Shown here piece by piece: positions 11,168 to 23,065 of a stretch of DNA of 64,000 nucleotides (position 1 is the stretch's first letter; the number at the start of each line of letters is the position of its first letter). The DNA is from Aralia elata (taxonomy: Eukaryota > Streptophyta > Magnoliopsida > Apiales > Araliaceae). Below the pieces are notes generated by a model. The model had not been told where the DNA came from. It worked only from the letters and a program-made list of their open reading frames with translations, and did no database searches. Location: contig CM068384.1 in NCBI GenBank assembly GCA_034770075.1, positions 95,196,720-95,260,719 on the forward strand, written 5' to 3'. The position numbers and the translations under genes were made by a program.

Positions 11168-13331
11168 ACTTATCCTGATGATGGCTGCCGACTTACTTTT
11201 CTTTTATCCCATGCAAAGTCATTTCATTTTTTTTAGTACTTGTTAGCATGCTTGGTAATTAGGAACAATTGCTTTGATCCTTATCTCTTGTAATCAGCCG
11301 ACTTGCTCCCTATATAGAATAATAGAATCATCTTTATCTTATCTAAAAACTGTCGACTTATGTATTAATAATAAAAACTTTCATGTTCCTTATCACATTT
11401 TAAGGCGGCATCCTTATCCTTTATCCATGCAATAATTTATTTTTATTTTTTACCATGAGTTTTACTCTTAATTCTCACCAAGAATAATTAATACATATTA
11501 CATAATACATACATTATATATATTATACTTCCAATACACATTAATTTATGTATTATAAATACATATATGTATAAATTCCTTCCACTAGGAATGGAATTAA
11601 TTCATTTAATAAATAACACATTTAGTATAACGAATCAATTATATTAAAATAATTAATATTCAATTAATTATTTTAATTCACTTATTTAATGTATACAACA
11701 ATTTGTATAATTAAATATAATCATTTTCTTCCTTTCATAAATGGTCTCCAAACCATTTATTTTATGTGTATAAAAAAATATATAGTTTAATATATTCCAT
11801 CCGTTATTCAAAATGTATTTACTTTGCATCCATTTGCCATCATACTAAATACTATTCCATTATTCATGTTATAATTATTTACTATAACATAAATATAATT
11901 ATCATTATTAATTAAATAAATTTCATTATTTAACTAATTAAAACAAACTTTTTACTCACTAACTTTCAATTAACGAATTAATTTACTCATTTCATTTTGT
12001 AGCTAATTTAAGCTAACTTATTTAATAGTTTTATTTAACTACTAAATAAGTATAACTTTTCAAATAAATGTATATTTTTCACATTTATCTAAACATTTAA
12101 ACATTCACACTAAAATCACATAATTCACATCACGTAGACATTTATGCAGTCAAACTCAACATATCTCACTTTATACATAAAATAAAATATATAACTTAAT
12201 ATATTTTATATATTAATAATTTTCAAAAAAATCCTTATTTAATATATACAACAATTTTGTATATTTAAATTTAATCATCATCTTCTTCCCATAAATTGTC
12301 TTCAACAATTTATTCATATTCATTAAATATATTACTTTAATATATTTAACCATAATTTAAATATTACCTTAATTCACCGATTTAATTAAGTGAATTAACT
12401 TGCTCATGAAATTTAATTCATAGCGAATTCATTACAAGACTTCATAATCAAATTATATCATTTCATAATATAATTTAATTTAATCTCTATTTATTAATTA
12501 CTTCTAACCATTTATTTACATTATATTCCTATTAAAATAATTTAATATTATAAATTATTTTAATTTGCTCATCCATTGATACAAAAGTTTTGTATCTTTA
12601 AAGCTATCCATCTCTTTAAATAAATTGATTCCCACAATTTATTTCAAACCAAATCAAATATATAATAATATATTCAATTATTTTCTTTTTTCTTTATAAA
12701 TTGTTTTCTCACAATTTATTTAACTATAACGAATATAATAATATACTCACTACATAAAAAAAACATGCATACATTTTACCCAATAAAATGGAGGTTATTA
12801 AATATATTTAATATCGCCAATTTACTATATTAAAATAATTTAATATTATAAATTATGTTAATAATTTCCTTCATCATAAACTATACTCATCCCATTTCTT
12901 CTGAATAAATTGATTCTACAATTTATTTTCATGAAATCACATATTGCATAGCATGTATGCAATATAATATTACATCATATATCACCGAATAAGAATTTTA
13001 TTTAATACATTCTTATTTTAATATTTTTCTAAAAATCCGAGTCATCACATTCATCCCTTCTTATAAGGATTCTGTCCCCGGAATCACAACACCGAACATT
13101 TCCTACTCGGTTTAAGCGAGCTTTATCGTTGAATAACTTCAACTTATCGCTTAGGTTTTATATCACCCATTCCCTGTCTTTTCCTTAATTACTGCTTGTA
13201 GGTTTCATTTTGTAAATGTCATTAAACTCAATTATCTTTCGAGTATTATTCTTTCTTTAATTCATACACTTTCTTTCTAAGGATCATTACAATCGTGATT
13301 TATTAAACTCATAAACATTCGGGATATCACA

Positions 13332-13336
13332 TCTAT
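13332..13336. other. Right target-site duplication TCTAT
   Basis: Matches 8995-8999 and immediately follows the solo LTR end. Confidence 0.85.
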
Positions 13337-14255
13337 CATCCTCCATATCCACTAAGTAAAAATCTGTAGGAAAGATTAGTTCGATCACCTGCACCAAAAC
13401 ATCCTCAATTACCCCTTGGGGGTAAGTGTTAGTATGATCTGCAAGTTAAATAATAACACCAGTTTGTTTTAAAGGTCCTAGATTCAAAGAAGCAAATACA
13501 GATAATGGCATAACATTTATTAAAGCTCCGAGATCTAGCATGGCTTTCTCAAATATGGTATTATCTATTCTACACGGAATCGTAAATATGCCTTGATCTT
13601 TACATTTAGGGGGCATTTTTCTTTGTAAAACTACTAACACATTTTCACCTACAGTGACTTTTTCAACATTTTTCAATTTCCTTTTGTTAGTGCACAATTC
13701 TTTTAAAAACTTTGCATACCTGGGCACTTGTTTTATTGCATCCAAAAGAGGGATATTCACCTCCACCTTCCTAAAGGTTTCCAAAATTTCCTTCTCTTGC
13801 TCATCTTTCCTTGAAGTCCTAGGATTCCTGGGAGGAAAAGGTAATGGCTTAGTACTAACCGGAATAGATGGGTTAGAATTTACCTTCAGTGTTAAACTTT
13901 CTTCCTTAGCTTTCTCATTTTCAAATTCAGCGACTGCCTTGGGTGCTTCCAACTCTTTTCCACTTCTTAATGTAATCGCACTAGCATTTTCCCTCGGATT
14001 AACAATAGTTTGTGAAGGTAGCTTCCCTGAACCCTGAGAATCCAAGTGACCCACTATAGTAGCAAGTTGGCTCATCTTTTCTAGATTATGAATAGAAACT
14101 CTTGTCTCTTGTTGAAACTGTTGTGTGTTAGTTATGAAAGCCTTAAACATATCTTCAAGAGATGTTCCCGAATTTGCAGGTGCGGCTTGTCTCGGTTGGT
14201 ACTGTGGTTGAGCTGGCTGGAACCCTTGTTGCCTAACCGGATACATGCCTTGCAC
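13337..14255 (-). pseudogene. Gag C-terminus and protease of element A
   Basis: The frame 13446-14255 (269 codons) begins in the glutamine/proline-rich gag tail. It passes the ITLRSGKEL and PPRNPRTSRK linker and reaches the protease site DLGAL near 13521-13535, where the usual serine of DLGAS is leucine. A TAA follows GVII at 13446. The frame then continues (LADHTNTYPQG...DMEDD) to the solo-LTR insertion at 13331 and resumes on its far side at 8994. This split coding frame confirms the insertion point independently of the target duplication. Confidence 0.85.
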
Positions 14256-15400
14256 TGGTGGCCTATTTCCCCCATAATTGAAGTTGAGATGATCCCTCCA
14301 TCCTAGATTTTAAGTATTTGAATAGGGATCATACTTCCATTGAGGTTGTGCCTAATAGTTCCCCACTGCATTAGCTTGTTGTGATGTTTCATACTCTTGC
14401 AATGTTGGACATGCATCTATGTTGTGTCCTGCCATTAAGCATTTTCCATAAGTCTTTGGAACTGGCATGTTACCAGCCGCCATTTGTTTAACCATAACAG
14501 TCAATTCAAAAATTTGTTGCTCAATATTATTTGTGTTCACCTCATTTACCCTTTTCGGAGCATGATCATCCTTTGACCCATATTGCTGTGAATTGGCTGC
14601 CATGTTTGCAATTAAGTTTCGTGCAGCCTCTAGAGTTTTATCTACCAATGCTCTTCCGCTAGCAGCATCAATCATACTTCTATCTATTGGTACAAGCCCT
14701 TCATAGAAATATTGGATCAGGTTGTTGATCATCTATCTAGTGAGGTGGATAACTTGAACATAGCTTTTTGAATCTTTCCCAATACTCATACAATGTCTCC
14801 CCACTAAACTGTCGAATTCCGCAAATTTCTTTACCGATATTGGCTACTCTTGAGGCAGAAAAATACTTCTCTAAAAATAGCCTTTTCATATCAATCTAAG
14901 ACTGAATTGACCTCGAAAGAAGGTAGTACAAACCAATCCTATGCTAAATCCGCCATGTCCTCAGCTTGATTTGATCCTCGGTTATTCCTTGTGGCTTCAT
15001 GGTGGAACAAATCACATGGAATTCCTTTAAGAGCTTATACGGATCTTCACCTGTGAGACCACAAAAAGTAGGCAAAAGATGAATTAGTCCGGATTTAAGT
15101 TCAAAAGCAGCAGTTAAATTAAGATATTCAATGCATAAGGGTTGTTGATTGAGATTAGGGGTAGCTAATTCCTTGAGTGTTTTTGTTATTATTTGGTTTT
15201 GCCATTTCTTCTTCTTCCTCTAATTCGGTGGATAATTTATTTGACAGTAATTCAAGTGCTAAGTTGAGTCCCAGTGATGGAACTTCGTCTGAATCTGCAG
15301 TGATGCCCCGAGATTGTCGCGCTTCTTTCTTGAGCTTGCGTGCAGTTTTCTTAATTTTTGGATCAAAATTCAAATCACCGGATTGAGAGGATCGTGTCAT
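14256..15400 (-). pseudogene. Gag of element A, frameshifted
   Basis: The start at 15400 (MTRSSQSGDLNFDPK) opens an 81-codon frame. Beyond it, recognisable gag pieces occur in shifted frames between 14735 and 15154 (EICGIRQFSGETLYEYWERFKKLC). The frame at 14352-14732 then continues with LIQYFYEGL and SMIDAASGRALVDKT and a zinc-knuckle remnant whose first cysteine is tyrosine (YGKCLMAGHNIDAC). Stops at 14352 and near 14310 separate it from the C-terminal part. The motifs are those of Athila-lineage gag. The start is chosen as the first ATG after the primer site, 64 bases away. Confidence 0.82.
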
Positions 15401-15464
15401 AAACTACAATAAAAACAAAATAAAATAAAATAAAATAAAGAATAAATAAAGATAAATAACACTT

Positions 15465-15481
15465 CCTCGGCAACGGCGCCA
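15465..15481 (-). other. Primer-binding site, tRNA-Asp type
   Basis: The minus strand reads TGGCGCCGTTGCCGAGG, one mismatch from the complement of the tRNA-Asp 3' end. This is the primer known for Athila/Calypso elements. Five bases separate it from the LTR. Confidence 0.88.
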
Positions 15482-15486
15482 AAACT

Positions 15487-16635
15487 TGGGAGCTGTCGTT
15501 CAACACTCCAAAATTAATACCTTACTAACACTCTACTAGCACTAAACTTAGTATAATGACAAGCAAGAGTCAATCGCACAGCGAAGTGAATTAATCTTTT
15601 ATCTACTCTAATATTTTTATTAATGGGGGGTTTTGAGTTTAATTAACTAATTTAGCAAAAGTAATTAAGAGTGATTAATGAATAAAAGACTTCAGTTCAT
15701 AAGTTCAGTTTCACCTTTTCACAATTATGGAATAATCAAGTTTAACAATATTTTCCTTTCAATGAGATTAATAACCCTAGATAACCACAATCACCGAATA
15801 CCCGAAATTCTTTTTAAGTTTTCAATCTAATGTGACAATCGCCTCAATAGACCATAACTATCATACAACCTAGAACTATCAGTCTAGATTTAATATAATA
15901 GAAGCATGAAGAAATAGAGAATTCGGTTATTCCAAGTAACAATTACAGAATCAGGAATTATTTAACTTGTCTTCGAATAATCTTAATAATACCCAAAAAT
16001 TTGTCTACAATCAAGTATTATTAATTGCTACTTATGATCAGATACAATATTATTTGCTTAATACTATATCTTAATCTAGCAGATGATATCAATCAGATTA
16101 ATCTAACTGGCCACATCAAATCAATTAGATAGAATAGCATGCAATCAATTAAAATAGATTATCAAGAATAAATCTCTTGTGAGAAGGAATAAATAATATA
16201 AACTTAATCAAACCATTAATTATAAATAAGGTTCAACATCACTTAGAACTGAAAGTAAAGAGCTTAGCTTAAAATGCCTTCAATCTCCAAAACTAGGGTT
16301 TGTAATTGAATGACAGATGAATAAGAGGTATGTCTAAACCTTGACTAATACATTCTATTTAATTATACTTCTAGGTCAAAGCCCTAAGCCTCTAAGAAAT
16401 AATATTTTATGTTACAGTAAAATTCCTCCAAAAATATGACGCTGGGAAAAATTTTGTCGAAGCCACGCGCCTCACGTGCCCGCGGAAGGTTTCGCGCACC
16501 GCGACCCATGATTTGTGCGTCGCGGCCCTTCTTCTAGCGCGTCGCGGCCCACAAAGCCTGTCACTTTTTTTTTCTCCTTGCACGCCCATTTTGATCTATT
16601 TTTCCTCTTTTTATCTTTTTAGCTCCAATTCCTCC
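15487..16635 (-). repeat. 5' LTR of element A, truncated
   Basis: Matches 3501-4635 from TGGGAGC through AGCTCCAATTCCTCC. It then breaks off about 97 bp before the expected end, losing the start of U3. The copies differ by scattered substitutions, many of them C/T or G/A at CpG sites in the GC-rich block (16465-16556). Confidence 0.88.
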
Positions 16636-16655
16636 ATCGCTATAGCATAGAAAAC

Positions 16656-16706
16656 CGATGGACCAGATATAGCGACGGACCGAATATACCGACAGACCGG
16701 ATATTC
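16656..16706. repeat. Three 17-bp tandem units
   Basis: CGATGGACCAGATATAG, CGACGGACCGAATATAC and CGACAGACCGGATATTC follow each other, preceded by ATCGCTATAG. CGACGGA/TCCGTCG repeats are common in the subterminal ends of plant CACTA-type DNA transposons, so this may be a small remnant of one. The evidence is weak. Confidence 0.5.
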
Positions 16707-17074
16707 CGTCGTCCAACAATAGAGTGATATATATCATGGTGCAAGGAGAAAAAAATTACCGTCGTCAAGACAATCCACCCCGTGCATCCAATTTCATCGT
16801 CCAACAATGGAGTTATATATATCTTAGTGCAAGGTGGGAATGTTTATTGTCGTCAAGACAATCCACCCTATGCATCCAATTCTGTCATCCAACAATGGAG
16901 TTATATATATCTTGGTGCAATGAGGGAAAAATAACCGCCTTCAAGACAACCACCTCGTGCATCCAATTCCGTCGTCCAAAAATGGAGTTATATATATATC
17001 TTGGTACAAGGAGGGAAAAGTTACTACCGTTAATACAACTCACCCCGTATATCCAATTATGTCATCCAAAAGTG
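16707..17074. repeat. Tandem array of ~88-bp units (about four)
   Basis: The core TCGTCCAACAATGGAG recurs with spacings of 87-90 bases. Each unit contains GACAATCCACCCCGTGCATCC and a short ATATATAT run followed by CTTGGTGCAAGG. A partial unit lies on the other side of element A at 3403-3453. A plus-strand frame at 16724-17095 is only the repeat read through. Confidence 0.8.
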
Positions 17075-17393
17075 AAGGGTTTTTTCTTTTTTTAATTATT
17101 TTTTAGCCCTTCAATGAGGTGGAATAGAAAGAGAGGTGTCGTCGGGACACCCCGCTAGGAGTATGTAAATCGATGGTCCAAGAAGGAGATTAAAAATTAC
17201 CTAAGTTAAACAATGTATAACTAGTAACTATGAGCTATTACACCACCTTTTAATTGAGAACTTGTGGAAAGAATTGGTATACAACATCAATTTTAATGGT
17301 GGTATTATTTCACCGATGTGTGGAAAACAAAGTAGGGCTTGTCTTTCATCTCTATTAGGATATAGGTCATAGAGGTGTTGAGCGAAAAGAGGC
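17075..17393. other. Unassigned spacer
   Basis: I see no coding frame, repeat or RNA gene here. It lies between the 88-bp array and the gag relic and may belong to the latter's element. Confidence 0.5.
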
Positions 17394-18272
17394 CTAAGAA
17401 ATTTGGAAGATTCCTTGGTTTAATGTCGAAAGGGATCTCATCCTTCTATTTTTTGGAGCGCTTATGGTTAATCCTTCCCTATAGATCCCTTTTTTAGTTC
17501 TTATCATTGGAGTTCTTCCTCTTTCTATCTTCATTATTATAGCCTCTTCTATCACTATTGTCACCATGCTTTGATATATAATTATCCTCAGCCCTACCAA
17601 AGTTTGAGCCTTTTCAAGGAGTTCTTGATAGGTTTTTGGAGGGTATGCTGTTAGGTCCCAACTACACTCTCTATGGATGATGCCATTGTTCAGGGCTACC
17701 ATGGTTATGGATGTCATCAAGGTCTTGAACCTATAATTATTTCTCATTGAAATGAGTGATAAAATCTTTAAGGTCTCACCTTTCTCTTATTTCACAGCCA
17801 TAATTAAGGAGGTGGAGCTTTTGTCTATCTTACTACTACTGGCAAAGTTGCTATAAAATCACTTACTAAATTCCTTAAAAGAATCAATGAAGTTAGAAGG
17901 TAGATGATTATACCACATTCTAACAGATCCATCCAGGGTGGTGGCAAAAGCTTTGCATAATATCCCATCATCGACGGCCAAGACGTCCATCACAATGGTG
18001 AAGGAGTGAATATGGTCAAGGGGATCTGTGGTACCATTATAGGACCGTAGAGTTGGCAATCGAAACCTTCGAGAGAGTGGTGCCTCTCTTACTCATGGGG
18101 TACTTCACTTGCTCAACACTCGTTCAAAACATCCATTCGTTCTTCACTCGAGTAAGGGGAGTGGAGCCAACATTATGGAGACTTGTACTTCCAGTGCATA
18201 CACCTATCTGTTGTTCGTACTTACTGCATGCCATTGAACTTTTTTGCCTAAGCTAGGATCGCATCCGCACAT
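17394..18272 (-). pseudogene. Gag relic of a second Tat-like element
   Basis: The frame at 17859-18059 carries a gag core: LRSYNGTTDPLDHIHSF, then CKAFATTLDGSVRMWYNHLP and SFKEFSK. It ends in a stop. Weaker gag-like matches in shifted frames continue to about 17394, including a stretch around PKTYQELLEKAQ. This is a different gag from element F, although the TDPLDH...WYNHLP pattern also belongs to Tat-type elements. The sequence up to 18272 looks like its upstream part and is cut by the 5' LTR of element C. It is heavily decayed. Confidence 0.7.
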
Positions 18273-20834
18273 TGTACCGAATGGGTTAATTGTGTTGTGA
18301 TTCTGGGGACAAAATCCTTTTAAGGAGGGAAGGATATAACGAATGTGGTTTTTCGTAAATATTAAAATATTTATTGGATTAAATAAATATTTTAATTGAT
18401 ATATTTATTTTGCTAAATAAATATTTGGTAGAAATTATTATGGTATAATTTGTTTGTGTGCATTTTGATATGCATTGTTATGCAATAATGATGATAATTT
18501 GATAATTTAATTAAGTGATTAAATTAGAGGATTAATAATTTTGTTAAATAAAAGGATTTATTAAATAAAATTATATTTATGGTTGAATATAAATAAATAT
18601 TATAATTTGTTAGGTAAGGGTTAATTTGATTTATTAATAAAGAAGGTTTATTTTAATTTAATTAAATAAGTGTGACATGACGTAACTTATAATAAAAAGA
18701 ATATTAAAATAATTTAAAATGAGTTTTAGGGAGTCTAGCCAAACATGGCCTTGTGACTCTTGGGTTAATGTAACTGATAAACCTTTGGTTTTGTTTAACT
18801 GATAAGTCACATATTAGTTTTTTTACGTACTTTATTTGGCCAAGGCTTAGAACGCAGAACTTTGAGAGAAGAGAAGAGAGAAGAAATTCTCTGTGAGAAT
18901 TAGAAGAAGAAACTTTGAGGATCAAGAAAAGATAATTAGGCTATCCTAATCAACTAGTCTAAGGAAGAAGTAAGGTAAGCAATCTTGTTAAACTTTCTAG
19001 TTCTTAGTTTTATTTTTTCCAAATTCTCTGTAAATAATTTTGATGGTTAATTTGTTGAAGAAATTTGTTATATTTGTGTTCTTAAGTATATATAATCCAT
19101 TCTATGATGTTTGTAATTGAGTTTCAGTAATCAAATTCATGTTTATGCATAAAAGCTGAAAAACTTAATTTTTGTTGATACATGTACATTATGGCCTATT
19201 TTGGGGTTAAAATTAGTTAATAATCCATGCTATAATCTGTAAATTGATGATTGATGGTTGTAGTAATATGACAAAGGAAAAGAATGCAAAAATAATGAAT
19301 TAAAATGGTTGAAACACGGATTTGTGGTGCTTGATTTCATTAAAAGTGTCAAAATAAGAAAATAAAACATGAACAATGAATTTTGGCTTTTAAATTGGTT
19401 ATTGAAGCTTTAGGTGTTGTTAGAATTAACTTAGAAGTATTGGGTATTAGTTTTACATCATATATAGTGTATGGGTATGTTCAATTTGTTAATTGGGTGA
19501 AGAAAATTGGAAGAAATTGGTCTGAAAATGCTGAATGGTGAAACAGAGTGCTTGAGCCTCTATCGCGGCGCAGCTGGGCAGGAAAAATTAGGCACAACAG
19601 TATAAGTGAACAATCATTTGTAAAAAAAATAATAGTTAATTGAACTATGAATATTAATTGTTCAATGTGACTTGTATGTATGGGTCACTCAAAGAGCAAA
19701 TAGTTAACATTAATTGTAGTAAACAATCGAGGCAAGTTTTCTATCTCACTTACTTTTATATATCGATGCAAGTTTTTGAACCCTACTTTTACATTGAGCA
19801 AGTACCTTAACTTTACTTTTTATTAAGCAAGTTTCCTTTCCCTAACTTGCTACTCTTTCATCGAGCAAGCTTTATAACCTTGATTTATTATTGTTCAAGC
19901 AAGGTTTATAATAGTAATGTCCATTCCTTATGTTTTGTTTGAGATTCTTAGCCATCCGTTTATAATTCTTTATTAATCGCATTTGAACATGAATTTTATT
20001 GTATGAGCTGATTATTGAATCAAACTCTTAAGTGGCTAACGAACCCTTATTGATTCAGCTAGTCCATAGTTGTTGAGCGTTCAAACGACTTAAACATTCC
20101 TTGAAGCTAAACCAAATCAAACTTCTTTTGGTACGGAATCCAATGACAATACTAAGATGAACAACCCTGTTATAGGGGATTATATTATGCAGTAGCATTA
20201 AAGTGATTGTGCACAATACATTGTACGAAGGGCTGATCCCCAGAGTACAAGATGGATGGTCCATATAGTCTATATGACTATTAAAGGTTACGGTAGAGAT
20301 ACTCGTTAACCTGGGACATAGTTCGAAGTCTTGTGACCCTTAGATATTCTGCTGATATCATTTCCAACTCTCAGCTAAACTTTCTATTGAGCTATCAGTT
20401 ATTGTTTACCTTGTTGTTCAAATAAACTCCATTTAATGCTTATTTCGATGACACAATAGTTATTGTTACCCTAGTGGGCATTTGTTTTGCTCACCCTTGC
20501 ATTAAACATTGTAGCTAAGGTCGAGAAGTCAGATGAGCCGTCCACTAGTAAGGGCAAAGGCAAGATGCATAAGTAGCTGTCGACCTGTTTATTTGTTTGA
20601 TGAAGTTTATGTAATAAAGACTTATTTAACTTTATGCATTATTTCTGCATTGATGTACTAAGGGTTAGATGACCTGGGAATTATTGAGATGTTCAAGTTG
20701 TAACCCTTCGTGGGAAGATGATTTATTAAGTTTAATGTTATTATCGTTTAATATTGGGCAGATAGATGTGAATATTTTTAGATAGTGAGCACCAGATCTA
20801 TGGACATTGACTATCCAGATTTGGGGGCGTCACA
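18273..20834 (+). repeat. 5' LTR of element C
   Basis: 2,562 bp from TGTACCGAATGGG to GGGGGCGTCACA. It aligns with 26605-29223. Compared with that copy it lacks about 210 bp (27936-28148 in the other) and has about 128 bp (20153-20280) that the other lacks. A second polypurine/LTR-start module occurs at about 18323-18345, with TG decayed to TA at 18336. A minus-strand frame at 20055-20264 is not supported as a gene. Confidence 0.88.
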
Positions 20835-20836
20835 GG

Positions 20837-20849
20837 TTGGTATCAAAGC
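20837..20849 (+). other. Primer-binding site, tRNA-iMet-like
   Basis: TTGGTATCAAAGC follows the LTR after two bases. It is one mismatch from the usual TGGTATCAGAGC complement of initiator tRNA-Met. Confidence 0.8.
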
Positions 20850-21065
20850 TTTAGGTTATGAACCTTAGGTGGGGAAACCTTAGGCTATAACCGAGTAGGA
20901 GATCGACATATAGTGGTGGTAAACTCTCATCGAGTTCTAAGGAATGAATTAAAGAATTCATTGAGGATTAATAATTAAAGACTTTATGTGCTTATATGTT
21001 AATAACCTATGTGCTCGCGAGTAAAATTGAGTAATAATTAAAACTTTAAATATTTTGGTGATAGG

Positions 21066-21773
21066 ATGACTGACATAGGAGGATCCAGCCAGGCTAGGGA
21101 GGAGGAGCCTTGAGATATTCATATAGTCTGGAAACAGTTAGTACCGAGGGAGCCATCCCCACTGATCACTGTTGTAGGCCCTGAGTATGAGTCTGAGTCA
21201 GATCCTGAGTCAGATCCTGAGGAGGTTGATGAGGAGGAAGAACAAGATCCTGATGGGTTTCCACCGAACTCTATCAGTGCTAAGATGTATGATGAGTTAT
21301 ATGACCGTAACATAGAGTTACAGGATAGTGTTAGAGAATTGACGGAGGTGGCAGATACACGTCAGACTGCCATAGAATAGAGGAATAACGAGATTGAGGA
21401 GCTTAATATACGTCTTGGAGACGTGGAGTGGAAGTTGGTTCAGGCGAAGAGCCAAAAGGAGGAGCTATCAGCTGAGATAGAGAAACTGAAGAGCAACCTA
21501 AAGGAAGAGTCCGCAAAGCGTGCCAGAGCCGAGGACGTATGGATGAGGGCTACTGACTGTGCGGATCGTGTTGAGGATGAGGTTCAGTCAAAGAAGGCCA
21601 GAATGGATGAGATGGACTATGCATTCCACACAGCGATAGATAGAGCACAGGATCGAGTTTTCCATTATCCAGTCCAGTTCGAGGATCTACCATGGTACAT
21701 GATGGATCGCAGAACGATGATTCGTATCATGGAGGAGGAGCATGGAGAAGTTGTACGACGTGGGATGTCTTAG
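21066..21773 (+). pseudogene. Extra coiled-coil ORF between primer site and gag of C
   Basis: One 235-codon frame from the ATG at 21066 to the stop at 21771-21773, broken by TGA at 21111-21113 and TAG at 21378-21380. It starts with a polar N-terminus and an acidic segment (YESESDPESDPEEVDEEEEQ). It then shows a long heptad-like coiled coil rich in E, K and R (for example ELNIRLGDVEWKLVQAKSQK), and a more globular tail with FEDLPWYMMDRRTMIRIMEE. It is not gag, which starts 300 bases downstream in another frame. I recognise no enzyme motif. It could be a structural or RNA-binding accessory protein. The corresponding leader of family E (52127-53503) has no counterpart that I can see. Confidence 0.65.
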
Positions 21774-22081
21774 TTGTTTACTATAAATGTAATTGTAGGT
21801 TATTATAGCTAGTCACGAGTATTAGTAGAATATAAATCCCAATTGTTAATATAATAATGGGATAAGATGTTCATGTGGTTTTTAATATTTTTATGATAGG
21901 GAAATGATGTAAATAGTAGTAATGTTATCTTTGTTATATTTAAAGACATTGAATGAATAAAATATAAAAGTTTGTCTGATGTGTTATGTGCTAAATGTTG
22001 TTGTTTAAAACTGTTTATGATAAGCCTTAAATGTTTAAGTGGTTGACTAGTAATCTAATAGCGAATACTTTTAACAGAAAG

Positions 22082-23065
22082 ATGCCGCCAAGAAGAAGGC
22101 AAATTCGTCAGCAAACCCCTAAGGGGTCGACGAACAATAATGAAGCTAAACCTAACCCAGTGCAACAGCTAGTGAATTTATTGACGGGAGCGTGTGCGAA
22201 TCAACCCCAAGCTCAAGCCACGACCTTCAAAGACTTCAAAACTGTGGGACCCCCCAGAATTTCAAGGGTCTATGAATCCGATTGAAGCTCAGACTTGGTT
22301 TATGGAGATGAAGAATGTATTCGACGTCACTAGGGTTAGCGAGGACCAGAAAAATGCTTTCGTGACGTTCATGCTCAAATCAGAAGCTAGTTACTGGTGG
22401 CAAGCAAACAAAACCCGAGGTGGTCAAAGGGTAATTCCGTGGGAACGATTCAAGGAGATATTTTTCGAAACTTATTTTCGGACGAGTGCGCAGAATAAGA
22501 TGGAAGTGCAATTTCTGGAGTTAAAGCAAGGTACGATGACGGTGCCTGAATATGCTGCAAGATTTAATGAATTGGCGAGGTTTGCGCCATATCAAGTTAA
22601 TACTGATGAGAGAAAGGCTAGAAGGTTCGAGCAGGGACTGAAGCCCTAGCTTTATAGTCGAGTCTCGATGTTTCAACTGAATTCGTTTGCGGCAGTGTTA
22701 GAGAAGGTGATTTTCACTGAAGGAGGGAGTGATGCTCTGTCTAAATATAACCAAGAGTAGAAGAAGAAGAGTGAGAATGAGAATAAAGCAAGTGGTAGCC
22801 ATGGTGGCAGCAATCAAAAGAGGAAGTGGAATGACAGTGCCTCTGGTGGCAGTCTACAGGGAAATCAGAAGAAGAAAGTGGAGGCATGCAGTAACTGCAG
22901 AAAGAATCATGTGGGTGTTTACTTGAAAGGGAAGAGAGTATGCTTCAATTGTGGACAAGAGGGCCACATTGCACCAAATTACCATAGTCCGAAGAAGGGC
23001 GCATGTTTCACGTGTGGGTCGAAGGATCACTTTGCTCGTGATTGTCCCAAGAAGGCGGCAGGTGA
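22082..23065 (+). pseudogene. Gag and nucleocapsid of element C
   Basis: The start ATG at 22082 begins MPPRRRQIRQQTP. Near 22247 a run of six Cs carries a frameshift, after which the frame at 22194-22649 holds the gag core (PPEFQGSMNPIEAQTW, YWWQANKTRGG, FLELKQGTMTVPEYAARFNELARF). TAG follows EQGLKP at 22647-22649, and a second stop lies near 22758. Nucleocapsid follows with zinc-knuckle motifs: CSNCRKNHVGVY and CFNCGQEGHIAPNY have both lost the last cysteine, while CFTCGSKDHFARDC is complete. This layout of gag followed by several CCHC knuckles is typical of chromoviruses. Confidence 0.85.

Larger units (their letters stand above)
9000..13331 (-). repeat. Solo LTR of the D family (4,332 bp)
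   Basis: TG...CA sequence with perfect 5-bp target duplications, inserted in the protease region of element A. On the minus strand it begins TGTGATATCCCG and ends GGGAGCGTTACA. It matches the D-family LTRs at both ends: for example, the stretch around CCTCCATTTTATTGGG and the 3' end with TTATCCGCATTTTC are shared. It lacks the SUFB, PPR and copia segments found in the D LTRs. In their place is unrelated AT-rich sequence with no coding frame. No internal region remains, so two LTRs probably recombined. A second polypurine/LTR-start-like module lies about 290 bp inside its 5' end. Confidence 0.88.
3501..16635 (-). mobile_element. Athila-type Ty3/gypsy element A, interrupted
   Basis: Minus-strand element: 5' LTR at 15487-16635 (outer ~100 bp missing), tRNA-Asp primer site, gag, protease, RT, RNase H, integrase, a 1-kb non-coding tail, polypurine tract and 3' LTR at 3501-4732. 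A 4,332-bp solo LTR splits it within protease. The primer site, the FMDD RT motif and the domain style are characteristic of the Athila lineage. All coding parts are broken. Flanking minisatellite sequence on both sides shows the insertion context. No target duplication can be scored because the 5' LTR end is missing. Confidence 0.88.

Noticed and set aside
16707..17074. CRISPR-like repeat-spacer pattern
   Set aside because: The units are contiguous ~88-bp tandem repeats in a plant genome, without separate spacers or cas genes.
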